A stretch of 64,000 nt of DNA, from NCBI GenBank assembly GCA_016648135.1, contig JADDOH010001995.1, positions 1-64,000 on the forward strand, given 5' to 3'. A program made the translations under genes and the position numbers. Below the pieces are notes generated by a model. That model ran no database searches, had not been told where the DNA came from, and saw only the letters and a program-made list of their open reading frames with translations. Below are positions 19,792 to 30,534 of the stretch, piece by piece (position 1 is the stretch's first letter; every line of letters starts with the position of its first letter). The stretch comes from Agrypnia vestita. Lineage: Eukaryota; Arthropoda; Insecta; Trichoptera; Phryganeidae.

Positions 19792-20268
19792 TACCAGAGT
19801 CAGCAGCATAAACTTTTCCGGTAGATTCCTGCCTATGTTATGAGTCTAAAATGTTCAAGCAACCAATGCATGGAGATATGCAATATCAAATTTGCATTTT
19901 TTTCAATATTTCTTACTTATTTTTTGCAAAAACTAACTTGTATTGCAGTAACTTATGTCGATTATGAAAAATTCATTTACTTTAATACAAGTTATATAAA
20001 ATGGTACAAAAATTGAAAAAAAGTTATTTTTTACAAGGTTTTCATCATTTTATTTAAGCTGTATTGAAGTAAATGAGTTTTTCATAATCGATATAAAAGT
20101 GATAGTTCAACTTTTTGCAAAAAATAGGTCAGAAATATTGAAAAAAATGCATACTTTAATACTGCTTATCTCCATAGCTATTGGTATTAGGTCATGGTTG
20201 CTTGAACATTTTAGACTCATAACATAGTCAAAAATCTACCGGCCAAGTTTCTGCTGCTAGCTCTGGTA
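19792..20268. repeat. Palindromic MITE, full length
   Basis: The whole 477-bp block is an imperfect palindrome. The left end TACCAGAGTCAGCAGCATAA mirrors the right end, and TATGAGTCTAAAATGTTCAA-GCAACC at 19,838 mirrors GGTTGC-TTGAACATTTTAGACTCATA at 20,197. It has no coding capacity. Superfamily is not assignable from the ends. Confidence 0.75.
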
Positions 20269-20300
20269 GACCCTGTATAGGATGTAACATAAGTCCATAA

Positions 20301-20352
20301 TACTTTACAGGTGGATTCCGGATTCCATGATTATGAATTTAAAATGTTCAAA
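20301..20352 (+). repeat. Fragment of the same palindromic MITE
   Basis: CTTTACAGGTGGATTCC, ATGATTATGAATTTAAAATG and TTCAA repeat one terminus of the adjacent element. The stretch 20,360-21,000 after it shows no supported feature. Confidence 0.5.
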
Positions 20353-21020
20353 AACACTGTCCCCGTACTGATACAAAGGTCTGCGATGATTTTCAGCCCG
20401 TATCATACTTCTCTGACCAGAGAAATCGAAGAATTGCTCATTGTTACTCCTTGTCGGAATGGACATGTTTACACCGAAAGGCAAGTGACGCGATCTGGAT
20501 CAGATTTCGCACACGTGACGGCAATCGTACCAACTCTAAGCACGCGTGTGAAGAAGGCATTATGATAACCTTGAAGGTTATTTATTTATGTAATTTTTTT
20601 TTAATACATACACGGTACATCACACCATTGGAAAAAACAATGACCCTGCTTAAAAATATGTAAAAAGAAATATATAAAGATATATTGAAAGAGCTATGAT
20701 TAACAAAACATTAAGCAAATGATGTAAAGTATTAAAGAATTACATAAAAATTGTAAACAAATCAAATAAAAAACTCTAAAAGATATAAAACTAAAAGTAA
20801 ATAAAATAATAGTGAGCAAATCAAGTGTGAAATTCAAGAGACGAACAGACTTACAGCAATTTGTTTAATGTTTGAAAATGGATTTGACAGAACGAACAAG
20901 TGAACACTTTTGTGAGATCAGACATATCAGTATAGCTGCCTCTCTGATAATACATGTTAATAATAATATACATAAATACGAGAATTGGCAAAGTATAACC
21001 TACCCAAACAGATGCTGTAA

Positions 21021-21333
21021 ATGGTCTCATGGAGAAGTGCTGACTTAAGGCATACACTCGGCATGGAGCCCCTACTCCCACACATAGAAAAATCACAAAC
21101 GAGGTGGCTTGGACATGTGCTAAGAATACCAGAAGAACGAATACCAAGAGATCCTCCTGGCAACCCCGGAAGGAAGACGGCCAGTGGGTCGCTTGAGATT
21201 AAGCTGGGAGAAGCAACAGAAAAATGTGTCTGAAAACAGAATGGTTCTAGACTGGTTAACCCATGCAGAAGCGGTGCAAGACAGGGGAACATGGAAACAC
21301 CTTGAGGAGTCTTTGGGCCCTCGGCCCTACTAG
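21021..21333 (+). pseudogene. LINE ORF2 C-terminal tail
   Basis: SADLRHTLGMEPLLPHIEKS, RWLGHVLRIPEERIPRD and LGEATEKC are a LINE C-terminus (the LRW.GHVxRMPE motif). A frame change near 21,231 continues with NRMVLDWLTHAEAVQDRGTW and LEESLGPRPY to TAG 21,331-21,333. A GATGATAATAATGAT simple repeat follows as a 3' tail. A sister copy on the other strand is at 61,808-62,440. Confidence 0.8.
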
Positions 21334-21600
21334 GACAAGGGGTTGAAGATGATGATAATAATGATAACAATATGCATTCAACCATGTTAAAGTTAATATA
21401 AACATATTTCAGGAAACAATGAGAAAACATAAAAAACAAAATGAAACCAAAAAACACATTAAAAAGTAACCCATGAAAACCTCGTTTTTAGTATACTCCC
21501 TTCTTTGTAAAATATAACAACAATTAAAGACGAATTAAAACATATTACATAACACTAAACTTACAGTAATTTAATATATTTCTAAAATGTCAGATGTTTT

Positions 21601-22014
21601 GAGCTTTGATAAGACACTTCATGCTTTGAAGATTAAATTCTAAAAACATTTGTCAGTCAATTTAGATTTTCGACATTCGTAGTGAAGTACCTATTACGTA
21701 TACCGACGAAGTAATTCAAATTTAGAAAATATTCCGCGACGTTATCGGGCCGCCGTTGCTAATCAAACTTTTCTAATGATTCCAATTTAAAAAAACAATA
21801 AAGTTTTGAGCTTTGATAAGACACTTCATGCTTTGAAGATTAAATTCTAAAAACATTTGTCAGTCAATTTAGATTTTCGACATTCGTAGTGAAGTACCTA
21901 TTATGTATACCGACGGAGTAATTCAAATTTAGAAAATATTCCGCGACGTTATCGGGCCGCCGTTGCTAATCAAACTTTTCTAGTTATTCCAATTTGAAAA
22001 AACCAATAAAATTT
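21601..22014 (+). repeat. 207-bp tandem duplication
   Basis: Two head-to-tail units start at 21,601 and 21,808 with GAGCTTTGATAAGACACTTC and run through GCGACGTTATCGGGCCGCCG to AAACTTTTCTA. They are nearly identical, so the duplication is recent. Confidence 0.85.
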
Positions 22015-22874
22015 CTAAAAATCCGAAATTATACTATAATTATTAAATTTTTTTAACGAAAATTTGATAGATCTTCTTGATCGTTGCCACGAGTGTACTT
22101 GCCAAGTTTCAGCTCGATTGGATCACGGGAAAAGGGTCAAAAATCGATCCAAAAATTTTTTTTGACGGCAAGCCGTCAAGCAAGCAAGCAGACGCCGCGA
22201 GTTAATATAAAGAGAGTAAAGAGGAGGCCCTAGGCAGTTTGGAATGAACGTTTCGTGAACTTACCAACCTGAAGAGTTCTAGGTGAACGCTAATGGTATA
22301 AAGTTGGTACTTGGCCCACTGCACGAAGCAGGTCGGCGCAACTTCGCGAACTTCAGTTCGCAGTTCGCTGTTTAGTGCGTAGGAATTGCCTGGTGAAGTT
22401 TACGATATGCCTGTGCACGAGTACTTGCGAACGATAGTGTGATAATGTTTTTAACAACTGGTTCGCTTAAAATGCCGTTCAGAATCTTCCAGCTTAGCAT
22501 TACACTGGAATGTTATATGAAACATCAAACATCGAACACGGCAGAATAGCCGAGAAAACTCCATCCAGAATGTCGGTTCACTGTTTATTATTTTATTTTA
22601 TTTTATGATGGGTACAATTTCAAATTAAGCTTCTATTATTTATTAATTTAAAAACTTTGTATTGACCACTAGGATTAACTCTGCATCTGCCGGTTTCGAT
22701 ACCACTGTATCTTCGCCAGTACGGACGCATATTAATTATGCATTATTTGTTCTGGCAAACAAATCAATTTTTGAACGGGGGCGTAGCTACAGTTATGGTG
22801 ATGGTAATTGACAGGTGGGCGCCGACATGGGGAATATATCAAGTAACGGGCTATTCATAGAATTTATCTGGTTA

Positions 22875-23276
22875 TCTATACCTATAAAACTCGATGTCTG
22901 TCTGTCTGTCTGTTCTCTATACAAATCCACACCGTTTGTCCGATTCGATTCAAATTTTGCATACTTATGCTTTGGGACCCGGCGGGTAACATAGGCAACA
23001 TTTCCCCCCTATTCTCGTACCCCTTTCCCTCCCCCTGACATATTTTAGATGCAAATCTGTACCGTTTGACCGATCGGACTCAAAATTTGGAAACTTTTTC
23101 TTTAGGACTCGGCGAGTAACACAGGCAATATTACCCTCCTATTCTCATACCCTTTCTCCTCCCCCTGATATATTTTCGATGCAAATCTATACCGTTCGAA
23201 CCAAACATTTGTTTCCCCAACAAATTTATTTTCAACACAATCCTTAACCCGTGCAACGCCGGGTACGAACAGCTAG
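22875..23276 (+). mobile_element. Nonautonomous Helitron
   Basis: It begins TCTATACC after an A and ends CAGCTAG before a T, with an ACCCG...CGGGT hairpin about 10 bases before CTAG, the standard Helitron 3' structure and A/T insertion. It is about 402 bp with no protein. A TCTG microsatellite follows the start. An internal unit (ACCGTTTG.CCGAT...CCCTCCCCCTGA.ATATTTT) is repeated about 2.3 times at roughly 130-bp spacing. The 3' end is shared with the element at 45,321-45,772. Confidence 0.8.
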
Positions 23277-23305
23277 TTCATTACATTTGCTTTAGTGTTC
23301 AGGCA

Positions 23306-24120
23306 TTATTACTCTCTTTATATTAACTCGTGACGTTTGCTTGCTTGCTTGACGAAAAAACTTTGGATCGATTTTTCACCATTTTCCCGTGATCCAATCG
23401 AGCTGAAACTTTGCAAGTAGACTCGAGGCGACGATCAAAAAGATCTATCAAATTTTTGTTAAAAAAAATAAATAATTTTAGTATAATTTTGGATTTTTTT
23501 AATGGTTTTTTCATACAAATCAGTAAGTTGTATGGAGATTCCGACGCATATGGTAGACACAAAACCCGAAAATCAGAAAGGGAGTATTGTAAAAACTTAG
23601 TTTTTATGGGTTACTTTTTACTTCCTTTCTTTTAACCACGTAGCGTCTGCTTCCTTGACGCAAAACTTTGAATCGATTTTTAACCCTTTTCCCGTGATTC
23701 AATCGAGCTGAAACTTTGCAGATAGACTCGTGGCGACGATAAAAATGATCTAACAATTTTTTGTTAAAAAAATAATAATTATATTATAATTTTGGATTTT
23801 TCAAATTTTTAATGGTTTTTCATACAACTGAGTAATGACTCCGGCGCGTGTTGTAGACATGAAACCTGATTAAATAAGAAAGGGAGTCAGTTTTTACTCC
23901 CTTTCTTCTCGTAGCGTCTGCTTGTCGGCTTGTCTGTCGAATTTTTTTTGGATCGATTTTTAACCCTTTTCCCGTGATCAGATCGAGCTGAAACTTTGCA
24001 GGCAGGCTCGTGGCGACGATGAAAATGATCTTTAAAATTTTCGTTAAAAATGTTTTAATAATTATAGTGTAATTTTGATTTTTCGAGATATTTTTTTTTT
24101 TTTCAAATTGGAAACCATAC
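23306..24120 (+). repeat. Tandem array of ~290-bp units
   Basis: Three units share GGATCGATTTTTAACCCTTT, CCCGTGATC at 23,391, 23,691 and 23,971, GAGCTGAAACTTTGCA and GGCGACGAT. Two units end in TTTTTA.TGGGTTAC or CTCCCTTTCTT, resembling the outer ends of the composite element. Divergence between units is moderate. Confidence 0.75.
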
Positions 24121-25347
24121 AAATGTTCTAAGAAATAAATAGAATAACCGATATTATTTTAAAAAACGTGTAACCATTAAAATAAAAAATATAGGAACAG
24201 TCGCTTAAAAAATATCAACATCCATACCAGGTTTAAATTAAAACACCAACGTTATATTCCGTTTGAACCGCAGTTTGCAAGAAAAGTTTGATTACGTCAT
24301 GGAATATTTTAAATTTGAATTACTCCGTCGGTGTTATAGGTATAATTTATAATTTCGAAAGTTTATGACAATTGGTTTACAGAAGACAGCACCCTTCGGT
24401 TTTTGGGAAGAAATCGAATAATAATTTATTTCTTTTAGATTTCTGCTTAGTTTTGAAGAATTCTACATTGCTCAAATCTGATTATGACTATTTTAAATCA
24501 TTTGACGCTGAAAATTCATAAGGTACTATGTTGCTGATATTTGAATCTATCAAAATCTTGATTAAACTGACTGACAAATGTTTTTTGAATTTAATCTTCA
24601 AAGCATGAAGTGTCTTATCAAAGCTCAAAACATCTAACATTTTAGAAGTATATTAAATTCCTGTAAGTTTAGTGTTATGTTATATGTTTTAATTCGTTTT
24701 TAATTGTTGTTATATTTTACAAAGAAAGGAAGTATAATAAAAACTTGGTTTTTATGGGTTAGTTTTTTAATCACATAAAATCAACCGGCTTCGGAAAGTA
24801 TAATTTTCTTCATAAGTTGATAAAATAATACATTAATGAAAGGTACGGTAAAATGATAAATAATTCCAAAGTATCCAATTAATAACCGAAATGATTTATA
24901 TTAGGGGAAGGTGGTGTCAAAAGTAACAAAATAGACATTCTGGTTTATAACAAAATAATTAACCGGTTAAATTACCTGATTTTTTTTTTCAAAGCACTTC
25001 CATATATTTAGGAACTAAGTGTATGGTTAAAAAAATTTTTGTTTATTTGAAAATTAAAAAAAGAAGAAAACTGTTACATTTGACACCACAGTGGTGTCGA
25101 TAGTAACACTCGCGGTGTCAATTGTAACATAAGTCGCACAAAACATAATGTATCTACTTATTTTTATTAGGTATATTTTTATGTACTAAATGACTATAAA
25201 GTTGTAAGATACATAAAAACAAAACAAATTATATAATTATAAAAACCAAAATTTATAAAATAATTAGAAAAAAATCATATTAATTTGCTTCCCTAAAATA
25301 ATTTTAATACCGTGAAAGTAGTTCAAATTGCTCAATCATTATCAGAT

Positions 25348-25563
25348 TCACAATTGAAACACATAACTTAATTGTTTGGTTTGGGCACAATTCTCATGCG
25401 CCCATAATTTACAGGAGGAACACTGGATCCAACCCCCTTTGCTTGTTGAATATGGTTTGGTACAAATTAAACATAAAACATAATCAGTTTCTTCTTTTTT
25501 CTCGGTTATTATACAAGTTTTTGTTCTTCTTTTACCTTGCTTATTTTTTGCAGCGTTACTCAA
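25348..25563 (-). CDS. Transposase C-terminal zinc finger (PHD-like)
   Basis: A 71-residue frame. After a basic stretch (KNKQGKRRTKT) it reads YVLCLICTKPYSTSKGGWIQ and CSSCKLWAHENCAQ. The spacing C-x2-C ... C-x2-C ... H-x2-C is the PHD-like finger found at the C-terminus of many insect pogo/Jerky-like transposases. It probably contributes protein or chromatin binding in the intact enzyme. Here it is separated from the DNA-binding domain by about 600 bp that includes a LINE insertion. The first Met is arbitrary. Confidence 0.75.
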   Translation of the reverse strand: MSNAAKNKQGKRRTKTCIITEKKEETDYVLCLICTKPYSTSKGGWIQCSSCKLWAHENCAQTKQLSYVFQL

Positions 25564-25716
25564 TACGAAGGATCCCTTCTGATAAATGCAATCAGCTAAT
25601 CTTTCGAAGCCATACCAACTTCATCCCAACCAGTGGGATATGTCAGAGTTGAGTTGTAGATGTTATTGGAGTAATAGTTATTGATAATTTATTTTGACCA
25701 ACAAACTAACTAACTA

Positions 25717-25925
25717 TCACGCCGTTCCCCCGCAGGGGTATGCAGAGAAGATTGAACACCACACTCTTCTATCCTGGCACACCACTTTTGCTTCGGCCAC
25801 ATTCATACATCTTCTCATACAAGTTCTACGGTTGCTTGCGGCTTTAAATAGGGCCATCCTCAAATACTTGTAGTATCTGATCGTGCCAGGTCTTTCACGG
25901 ACGCCCTCTACTCCTATTGCTTTCA
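25717..25925 (-). pseudogene. LINE ORF2 tail inside the pogo element
   Basis: YYKYLRMALFKAASNRRTCM, NVAEAKVVCQDRRVW and FSAYPCGGTA then stop at 25,717 form a LINE terminal peptide. Matching tails occur at 35,629-35,711 (VAEVKVVCQDRRVWRSILSA) and, more decayed, at 37,985-38,040 and 40,081-40,125. A TAGTTAGTTAGTTTGTTGG tail follows in minus sense. Confidence 0.75.
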
Positions 25926-25961
25926 ACACTCGCCTCATGTATGCATGAGCCTCATGCAATT

Positions 25962-26170
25962 ATGGCCAAAAAGAATCTGTCAAAGGAATCAAGACTAGCG
26001 GTACATAATAGTGTTCTAGTGCTAACCCTGATGTATGGAAGTGAAGCCTGGAATTGGCAAAAGAGGAATGAAAGTAGACTGAATGTGGTGGAAATGCGGT
26101 CACTATGACGCTTGTGTGTAAAATCTTTGGTCGATAGAGTGAGGAATGAAAAAATTAGAATTTATTAAAA
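25962..26170 (+). pseudogene. LINE reverse transcriptase C-terminal region, inverted relative to its tail
   Basis: MAKKNLSKESRLAVHNSVLV, LMYGSEAWNWQKRNES and VDRVRNEKIR are a LINE segment that normally lies some 100 codons upstream of the CQDRRVW tail. A TGA at 26,106 interrupts it. Its orientation is opposite to the adjoining tail, as produced by twin-primed (5' inverted) LINE insertion. Confidence 0.75.
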
Positions 26171-26189
26171 TTCACAGTAGTCAGCTAAT

Positions 26190-26432
26190 TCTTTTTCTGA
26201 TTAGATAATAGCTTGTTGTGGGGTAGATATCCTAATACTAGGGTAGATCCATCTTTTTTGATGCGTTCCATGTATCTATGAAGAGATACGTGTCATGTTT
26301 CGATATACTTGGCTGCTTTTCTTATTGACACGTTTCCATTTTTTTATAAAATCTTTTATAAAAGTGTGCCTTCTCAAAGGTTTCTTTGGATGTTTTTTCC
26401 CTATTTGTCTTTCGTTCTCTATGTTTAACCAT
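26190..26432 (-). pseudogene. Transposase N-terminal helix-turn-helix (psq/CENP-B-like)
   Basis: From an ATG at 26,432-26,430 the minus strand reads MVKHRERKTNREKTSKETFE, the usual start of pogo/Jerky-type transposases. A frame slip is followed by GNVSIRKAAKYIET, a stop, then HVSLHRYMERIKKDG, the two helices that bind the terminal repeats. The tail STLVLGY also fits. The stop and frame slip show it is dead. It is the 5' partner of the zinc-finger piece at 25,348-25,563. Confidence 0.75.
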
Positions 26433-26918
26433 TTTTAACAACCAGGAACCCAAAATGACATTAACTTCCAATTACATTACATTATTATCTCGAAGGTGTC
26501 AATTGTAACATGTTACAATTGACACCCTTTACACTGTTACAATTGACACCTTTCGCCACATTGCATTAAGGTTATGTTTTATCTTAAACTATTAAAAAAA
26601 CCGTTAAAATATATACACATCATGATAATAAACAATATTCTGAATATTAACACACAATAAAACAATAAAAAATACCTACAATTTGACGAATACAAAAAGA
26701 TGACTATTTAATAATTTTTTTACTTCACTAGGCCGAAATACGATGATATCCAATATACCGATACTTTCAAACTGATGTTAACGCAAAATGGCGTTTTTTG
26801 ATAGCTGTTGATCCCGTCTAATAGACGGTACTGCTTGTCCAATTAAATGACCAATATTTAAAAATATACGGCGACTGTTACAATCGACACCTGTTACTAT
26901 TGACACCACCTTCCCCTA

Positions 26919-27985
26919 CATGTTAAGCAGACATACCAAAATTTTCATCAAAATGGCTCATTTTCCATAAAATGATTCGAAAATTTTAGTAAGTCATGAT
27001 TAAATGATACTTTAAAAGTTTATGTTGCTGGTTAATTTATTAGTACATTTTTATTAATGAAAAAAATGTTATTTTAACAAGATAAAAAATAATAGAATAT
27101 AGCTTTTTACACTTGTACTGTTGACGAGCTCGGTAGTTATTAAATAATGTTTTGATATTATTGTCTGAAGAACTGTAACTCTAGGAAATAAAGATGAAAC
27201 TCTGATGGATATTTTATTGCTTCCGCCGGTCTTTGTTGGAGGCAGAATTCTAGATTATTATCAATCTCCTGGGAACGTCCTGTTGGATGCTGTAACACGG
27301 AAGAAGACCGACATTTATTAAGCAATACATTATTGTCTAATAACAATTCTACAAATATTACGCCATAATAAGCAATGAGATTGAAAAGAAAACAAAAAGC
27401 TATATATATGAAACTTGATGTGTCTTGTCTGTTTTCTATAAGCTTCCATTTACAGATCTAAACAAAATTTTCCACAGTTATTATTTAGGCCCTTGCACAA
27501 GATATAGACATCTTCTTCCCAATTTAAAACAGTTTTTCTGTTTAAAATTTAAAACAGCTCCATGTTTCAAATTTCGCATAGCTACTCTCTGAGACCCCAC
27601 ATAATTTTTATATTTGTGTTTGTGTAAAAAAAATATCAATTTGTTTTTATCGACATATTTCTTACACCATTTTTATATCATAATAAAATGAAATAATATT
27701 TACTTTTTGACACCTTCTTAAGTATCGGTAAACCGATTTTATATTCAGAGTCTTATAAATTCAATTTTTTGGTTAATTAGCCCTTCTTTTAAGACCTATA
27801 CCTAGATTTAAAAAATTGCATTTTCAGTAATTTCAAATAAAGTTTCTGATGCACTGTTCTGTGTGACCTGCTTCCGCACATGCCTTTTTACAACTTAGTG
27901 TTGTAAAAATTGCTATTTGATTCTACAACACTTTTTGTGTCCTAACAACTAATGGTTTGGCTTCTAACATTCGACTTGCCCGAAT
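26919..27985. other. No supported gene
   Basis: AT-rich. A short open frame at 27,158-27,346 (minus) has no motif. Confidence 0.35.
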
Positions 27986-27989
27986 GCAG

Positions 27990-28860
27990 AGAGTTCTTGT
28001 AGATTACGAATGCCAAGAATTGTCCCCAAAAATTCTCAATTTGTGAATCTCATCCGTGTATATGACCCATTAGGTATATTGATAAAAGCATTGGAATACC
28101 TTGGTGTAATTCTCGTTTCAAAACTCTTATTTGATAAACATTTGCAATGAATATAACTAAGTCATACAAAATGCTTGGGTATATTTTAAGAATATTTAAC
28201 ACCATATTTCTCATTGATAGAAGTTTACACCTCGCCTAATTGGAACTCACATTATTGTACATCAAAAGGCTATAGGATATCAATAATAAAATGTCAAAGG
28301 GTCTTGATCGTATGTACAGCAATACTATCGCTTATATTCTTCCAACTTTACAATAACTTTGAATGACTGCATTGTACCTACTATTTCTTTACAATATATT
28401 GTACAGTAATATCGACTGCCCTGAATTTCTCTATGCAATAACTTTCAATACTCATGTTCGTCGTTAAGCTACATACCTATTTTCCACACATATAATTATA
28501 ATATTTCATTATTTTGAGCCCACAATAAGAAGTACATAAAAATAACATTGAACGTATTCAGAGTAAATTTCTAAGTGGTTGACCTACCATAATATTGTTG
28601 AACCTTCTCTAGCTTCTAGACGCAAATGCCTAAATATCACATTTCTTCATAATATATAAAATAATAATGTGTTTTGTCCTGATAAATTATTATGAATTAA
28701 TTTTAATGGACATACAACCCTTTTCCGACCCAAAAAATATAAAACTCAGGTCGCAAAAAATCAGTTATTAGTAGAATCATAAACTTATTCTTGCAATACG
28801 AGAATTCCCTTGGCATAGACTTATTGCAGACACAAAGTATATTCCTAAGCAAAAACTTAA
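27990..28860 (+). pseudogene. LINE reverse transcriptase C-terminal half, heavily decayed
   Basis: Across frames the plus strand reads LEYLGVILVSKLLFDKHLQ (about 28,093-28,149), KSYKMLGYILRIFNTI, then IERIQSKFLS, HNIVEPSLASRRKCLNITFL and FRPKKYKT. This is the order after the palm of a Jockey/CR1-like reverse transcriptase: thumb, LNYxxxIW area, LxxRRxxLDxxFLxxI, and the VP..TR segment. Many stops. An older insertion than the first LINE. Confidence 0.6.
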
Positions 28861-28879
28861 AATAATAAATTCATAGGCT

Positions 28880-29760
28880 TAAAACCAACGCACACGCAAA
28901 CGCACACACCTACGCACATACATAGAATCATATAATAAATAACAGAACATATTTAAGTATGTAATTTTATAGATATTATTGTTAGTGATTAATAGATGAA
29001 CGTAGCAGATACTTTTCAAACGTTTCAATCTTTTTCTTTGTAAAACATTTTCATGCGTTGTAAACTTCAATTGATATATCTTACGACGCGACGTATCGTA
29101 CATTTCAAAAATATACATTTGCTTAATTAGTTTTTTCCTAACCAACTCAATCTCTTGAATCCTATATTCACCAAAATTCATACGCCATGCTTATACATTC
29201 ATACCCAATTAGTAATTAACTTAAGTTTTTAAATACGTATATCTTTGACATTATGATCCAAGTTATTGTTACATGATTTTGTAATATAAAACGTTTTTAT
29301 GCATGTACTGTATTATATGAATTAATATAAATAACAATGAGAAATAAATACACGTAAAAAAGATCTATTATACCATTGAAATAATAACTTTCGCGTTGGT
29401 ACGTCAAAGACCTTGCGATGATCACCTTGCTCGACCAGCTCCATGTATTGTAGAAATGTAGATTCTCTGTCCGTTAACAATTACCTGTCTGATGTGTATT
29501 ATTATTAATAGCGGAGTTATTAATGAAAGTTTTCTATACAATTGCCTTGCACGCGAATCTCTCCAGCTTAAATTTCAAAGTGCTGCCCGAGTCCGTCTGC
29601 TTCCTCATATTAGTGCAATTGACATCTCTATAAATTTATGACTGACATTTTTATAAATTTGAACATGGACATTAAATTAAATATAAATAAATAAATAATA
29701 AATAGATTAATATAACAATAAATAAAAAAATGATAAAACATTAAATTAATATACATGTAC
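28880..29760. other. No supported gene
   Basis: A short ACGCACACAC-type simple sequence at 28,885-28,920, an open frame at 28,879-29,181 (minus) without recognisable motif, and AATAAATAAATAAT runs near 29,690. Confidence 0.35.
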
Positions 29761-29764
29761 TAAA

Positions 29765-30232
29765 ATATTCTACAATTTGAAATACCTGACACTTACTGAA
29801 ACGTTTACCGAATAACAACAATTAAACGTTGATAAAATTACAAAAAATGAAACATCAAAACTCATTCACAAGCTAGCAAATGGCGAAATACAATACGAAG
29901 ACATTAAATGACACAAAATATACGAAAATGATTAACACTACACTAGAACGGTTAAGACTACCGCATGACTCAAGACAAAATAAAAACAGGACAATCACAA
30001 CTAATTTAAAATGAATTAAAATGAATTAAAATTATACAACAACCTACCACAGCAAACCAGACAATTGACTACTAGCAATTTCAAAATAGAAGTGACAAAA
30101 ATGCTAAAACTCAGCCTAATATAACAAATGACTTTGTGTCCTTATTATAATTGTATTATTTTATCGAACTCTTATGTAAAATGTTATCCATAGATCTTCA
30201 AAGTCTTTATCATATTTTAAATAAAGAAAAAA
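29765..30232 (+). pseudogene. LINE 3' end, copy 1 of a pair
   Basis: The sequence parallels 40,455-40,925 along its length: FNLKYLT.TETVYRI, then HKLANDEIQ-like and GQSRLI-like codons and the tail ATGTTATCCATAGATCTTCA then TTTAAATAAAGAAAAAA. Several more frame breaks than the sister copy. Confidence 0.65.
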
Positions 30233-30300
30233 ATCTTCTCCATGACTTATTTCCCATTCCACTATCACCATCACAAAAATGGTATGTCAAGGTATATAAT

Positions 30301-30381
30301 ATGAGCAAAATCAAAGTTGCAATTATTTTTGCATTGCTTGCATCGTTTGTCTGTTATGTTGTATTTACGTTTGTATCATAG
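30301..30381 (+). CDS. Small hydrophobic open frame, signal-peptide-like (candidate)
   Basis: ATG at 30,301 opens 26 codons: a short basic start (MSKIK) and a long hydrophobic run VAIIFALLASFVCYVVFTFV before TAG. It resembles a signal peptide or single membrane helix. It lies just after a LINE 3' end, without a promoter I can point to. It could be chance in AT-rich DNA. Confidence 0.18.
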   Translation: MSKIKVAIIFALLASFVCYVVFTFVS

Positions 30382-30384
30382 AAG

Positions 30385-30530
30385 ATGGGAGAATATAGGC
30401 TAAGATGATGTGGTCACAAAATGAAGAGACCGGAATTAAAAATCCGTTAAGATGGATACCGATAGAAGATAACGGTGAAAACCTCAAGCAACATGTGATC
30501 AAATGATGCTCGCAGAAATCAGGAAACCAT
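30385..30530 (+). pseudogene. Possible LINE ORF2 C-terminal crumb
   Basis: RLRRCGHKMKRPE-like codons with one stop, then RWIPIEDNGENLKQHVIK, loosely match the RLRWxGHVxRRPE and KWTPxxxRxRGRP segments of LINE tails. Weak. Confidence 0.3.
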
Positions 30531-30534
30531 CGAT

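Larger units (their letters stand above)
21455..24775. mobile_element. Composite inverted-repeat (foldback-like) element
   Basis: The ends are inverted repeats: left AACCCATGAAAACC...AAAATATAACAACAATTAAA (21,468-21,527) and right the complement (about 24,701-24,760). Inward, the GAGCTTTGATAAGACACTTC segment is twice on the left (21,601 and 21,808) and once inverted on the right (24,608-24,627). A segment with CCCGTGATCCAATCGAGCTG is once on the left (inverted, about 22,111-22,130) and three times on the right. The centre holds unique sequence and a Helitron. No transposase is seen, so it is nonautonomous and its class is unknown. Confidence 0.65.
24904..26916 (-). mobile_element. pogo/Jerky-type DNA transposon, gutted, with subterminal repeats
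   Basis: The ends GGGGAAGGTGGTGTCAA and its complement at 26,900-26,916 are inverted repeats flanked by TA on both sides (24,902-24,903; 26,917-26,918), as for Tc1/mariner/pogo. The motif GGTGTCAATTGTAACA recurs near both ends in both orientations (about 25,115; 26,490; 26,505; 26,540; 26,880). The minus strand encodes a helix-turn-helix start and a zinc-finger end of a transposase. The DDE middle is lost, and a LINE lies inside at 25,717-26,170. Confidence 0.85.

Noticed and set aside
20851..21457. 98- and 166-codon minus-strand frames, hydrophobic
   Set aside because: They run antisense through the LINE tail at 21,021-21,333; hydrophobicity comes from the AT-rich complement.
22902..22917. 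CRISPR-like short repeat
   Set aside because: Simple TCTG microsatellite at a Helitron start; no spacers.
23306..24120. CRISPR or satellite array
   Set aside because: Units are ~290 bp, only three, diverged, and bounded by transposon-like ends.
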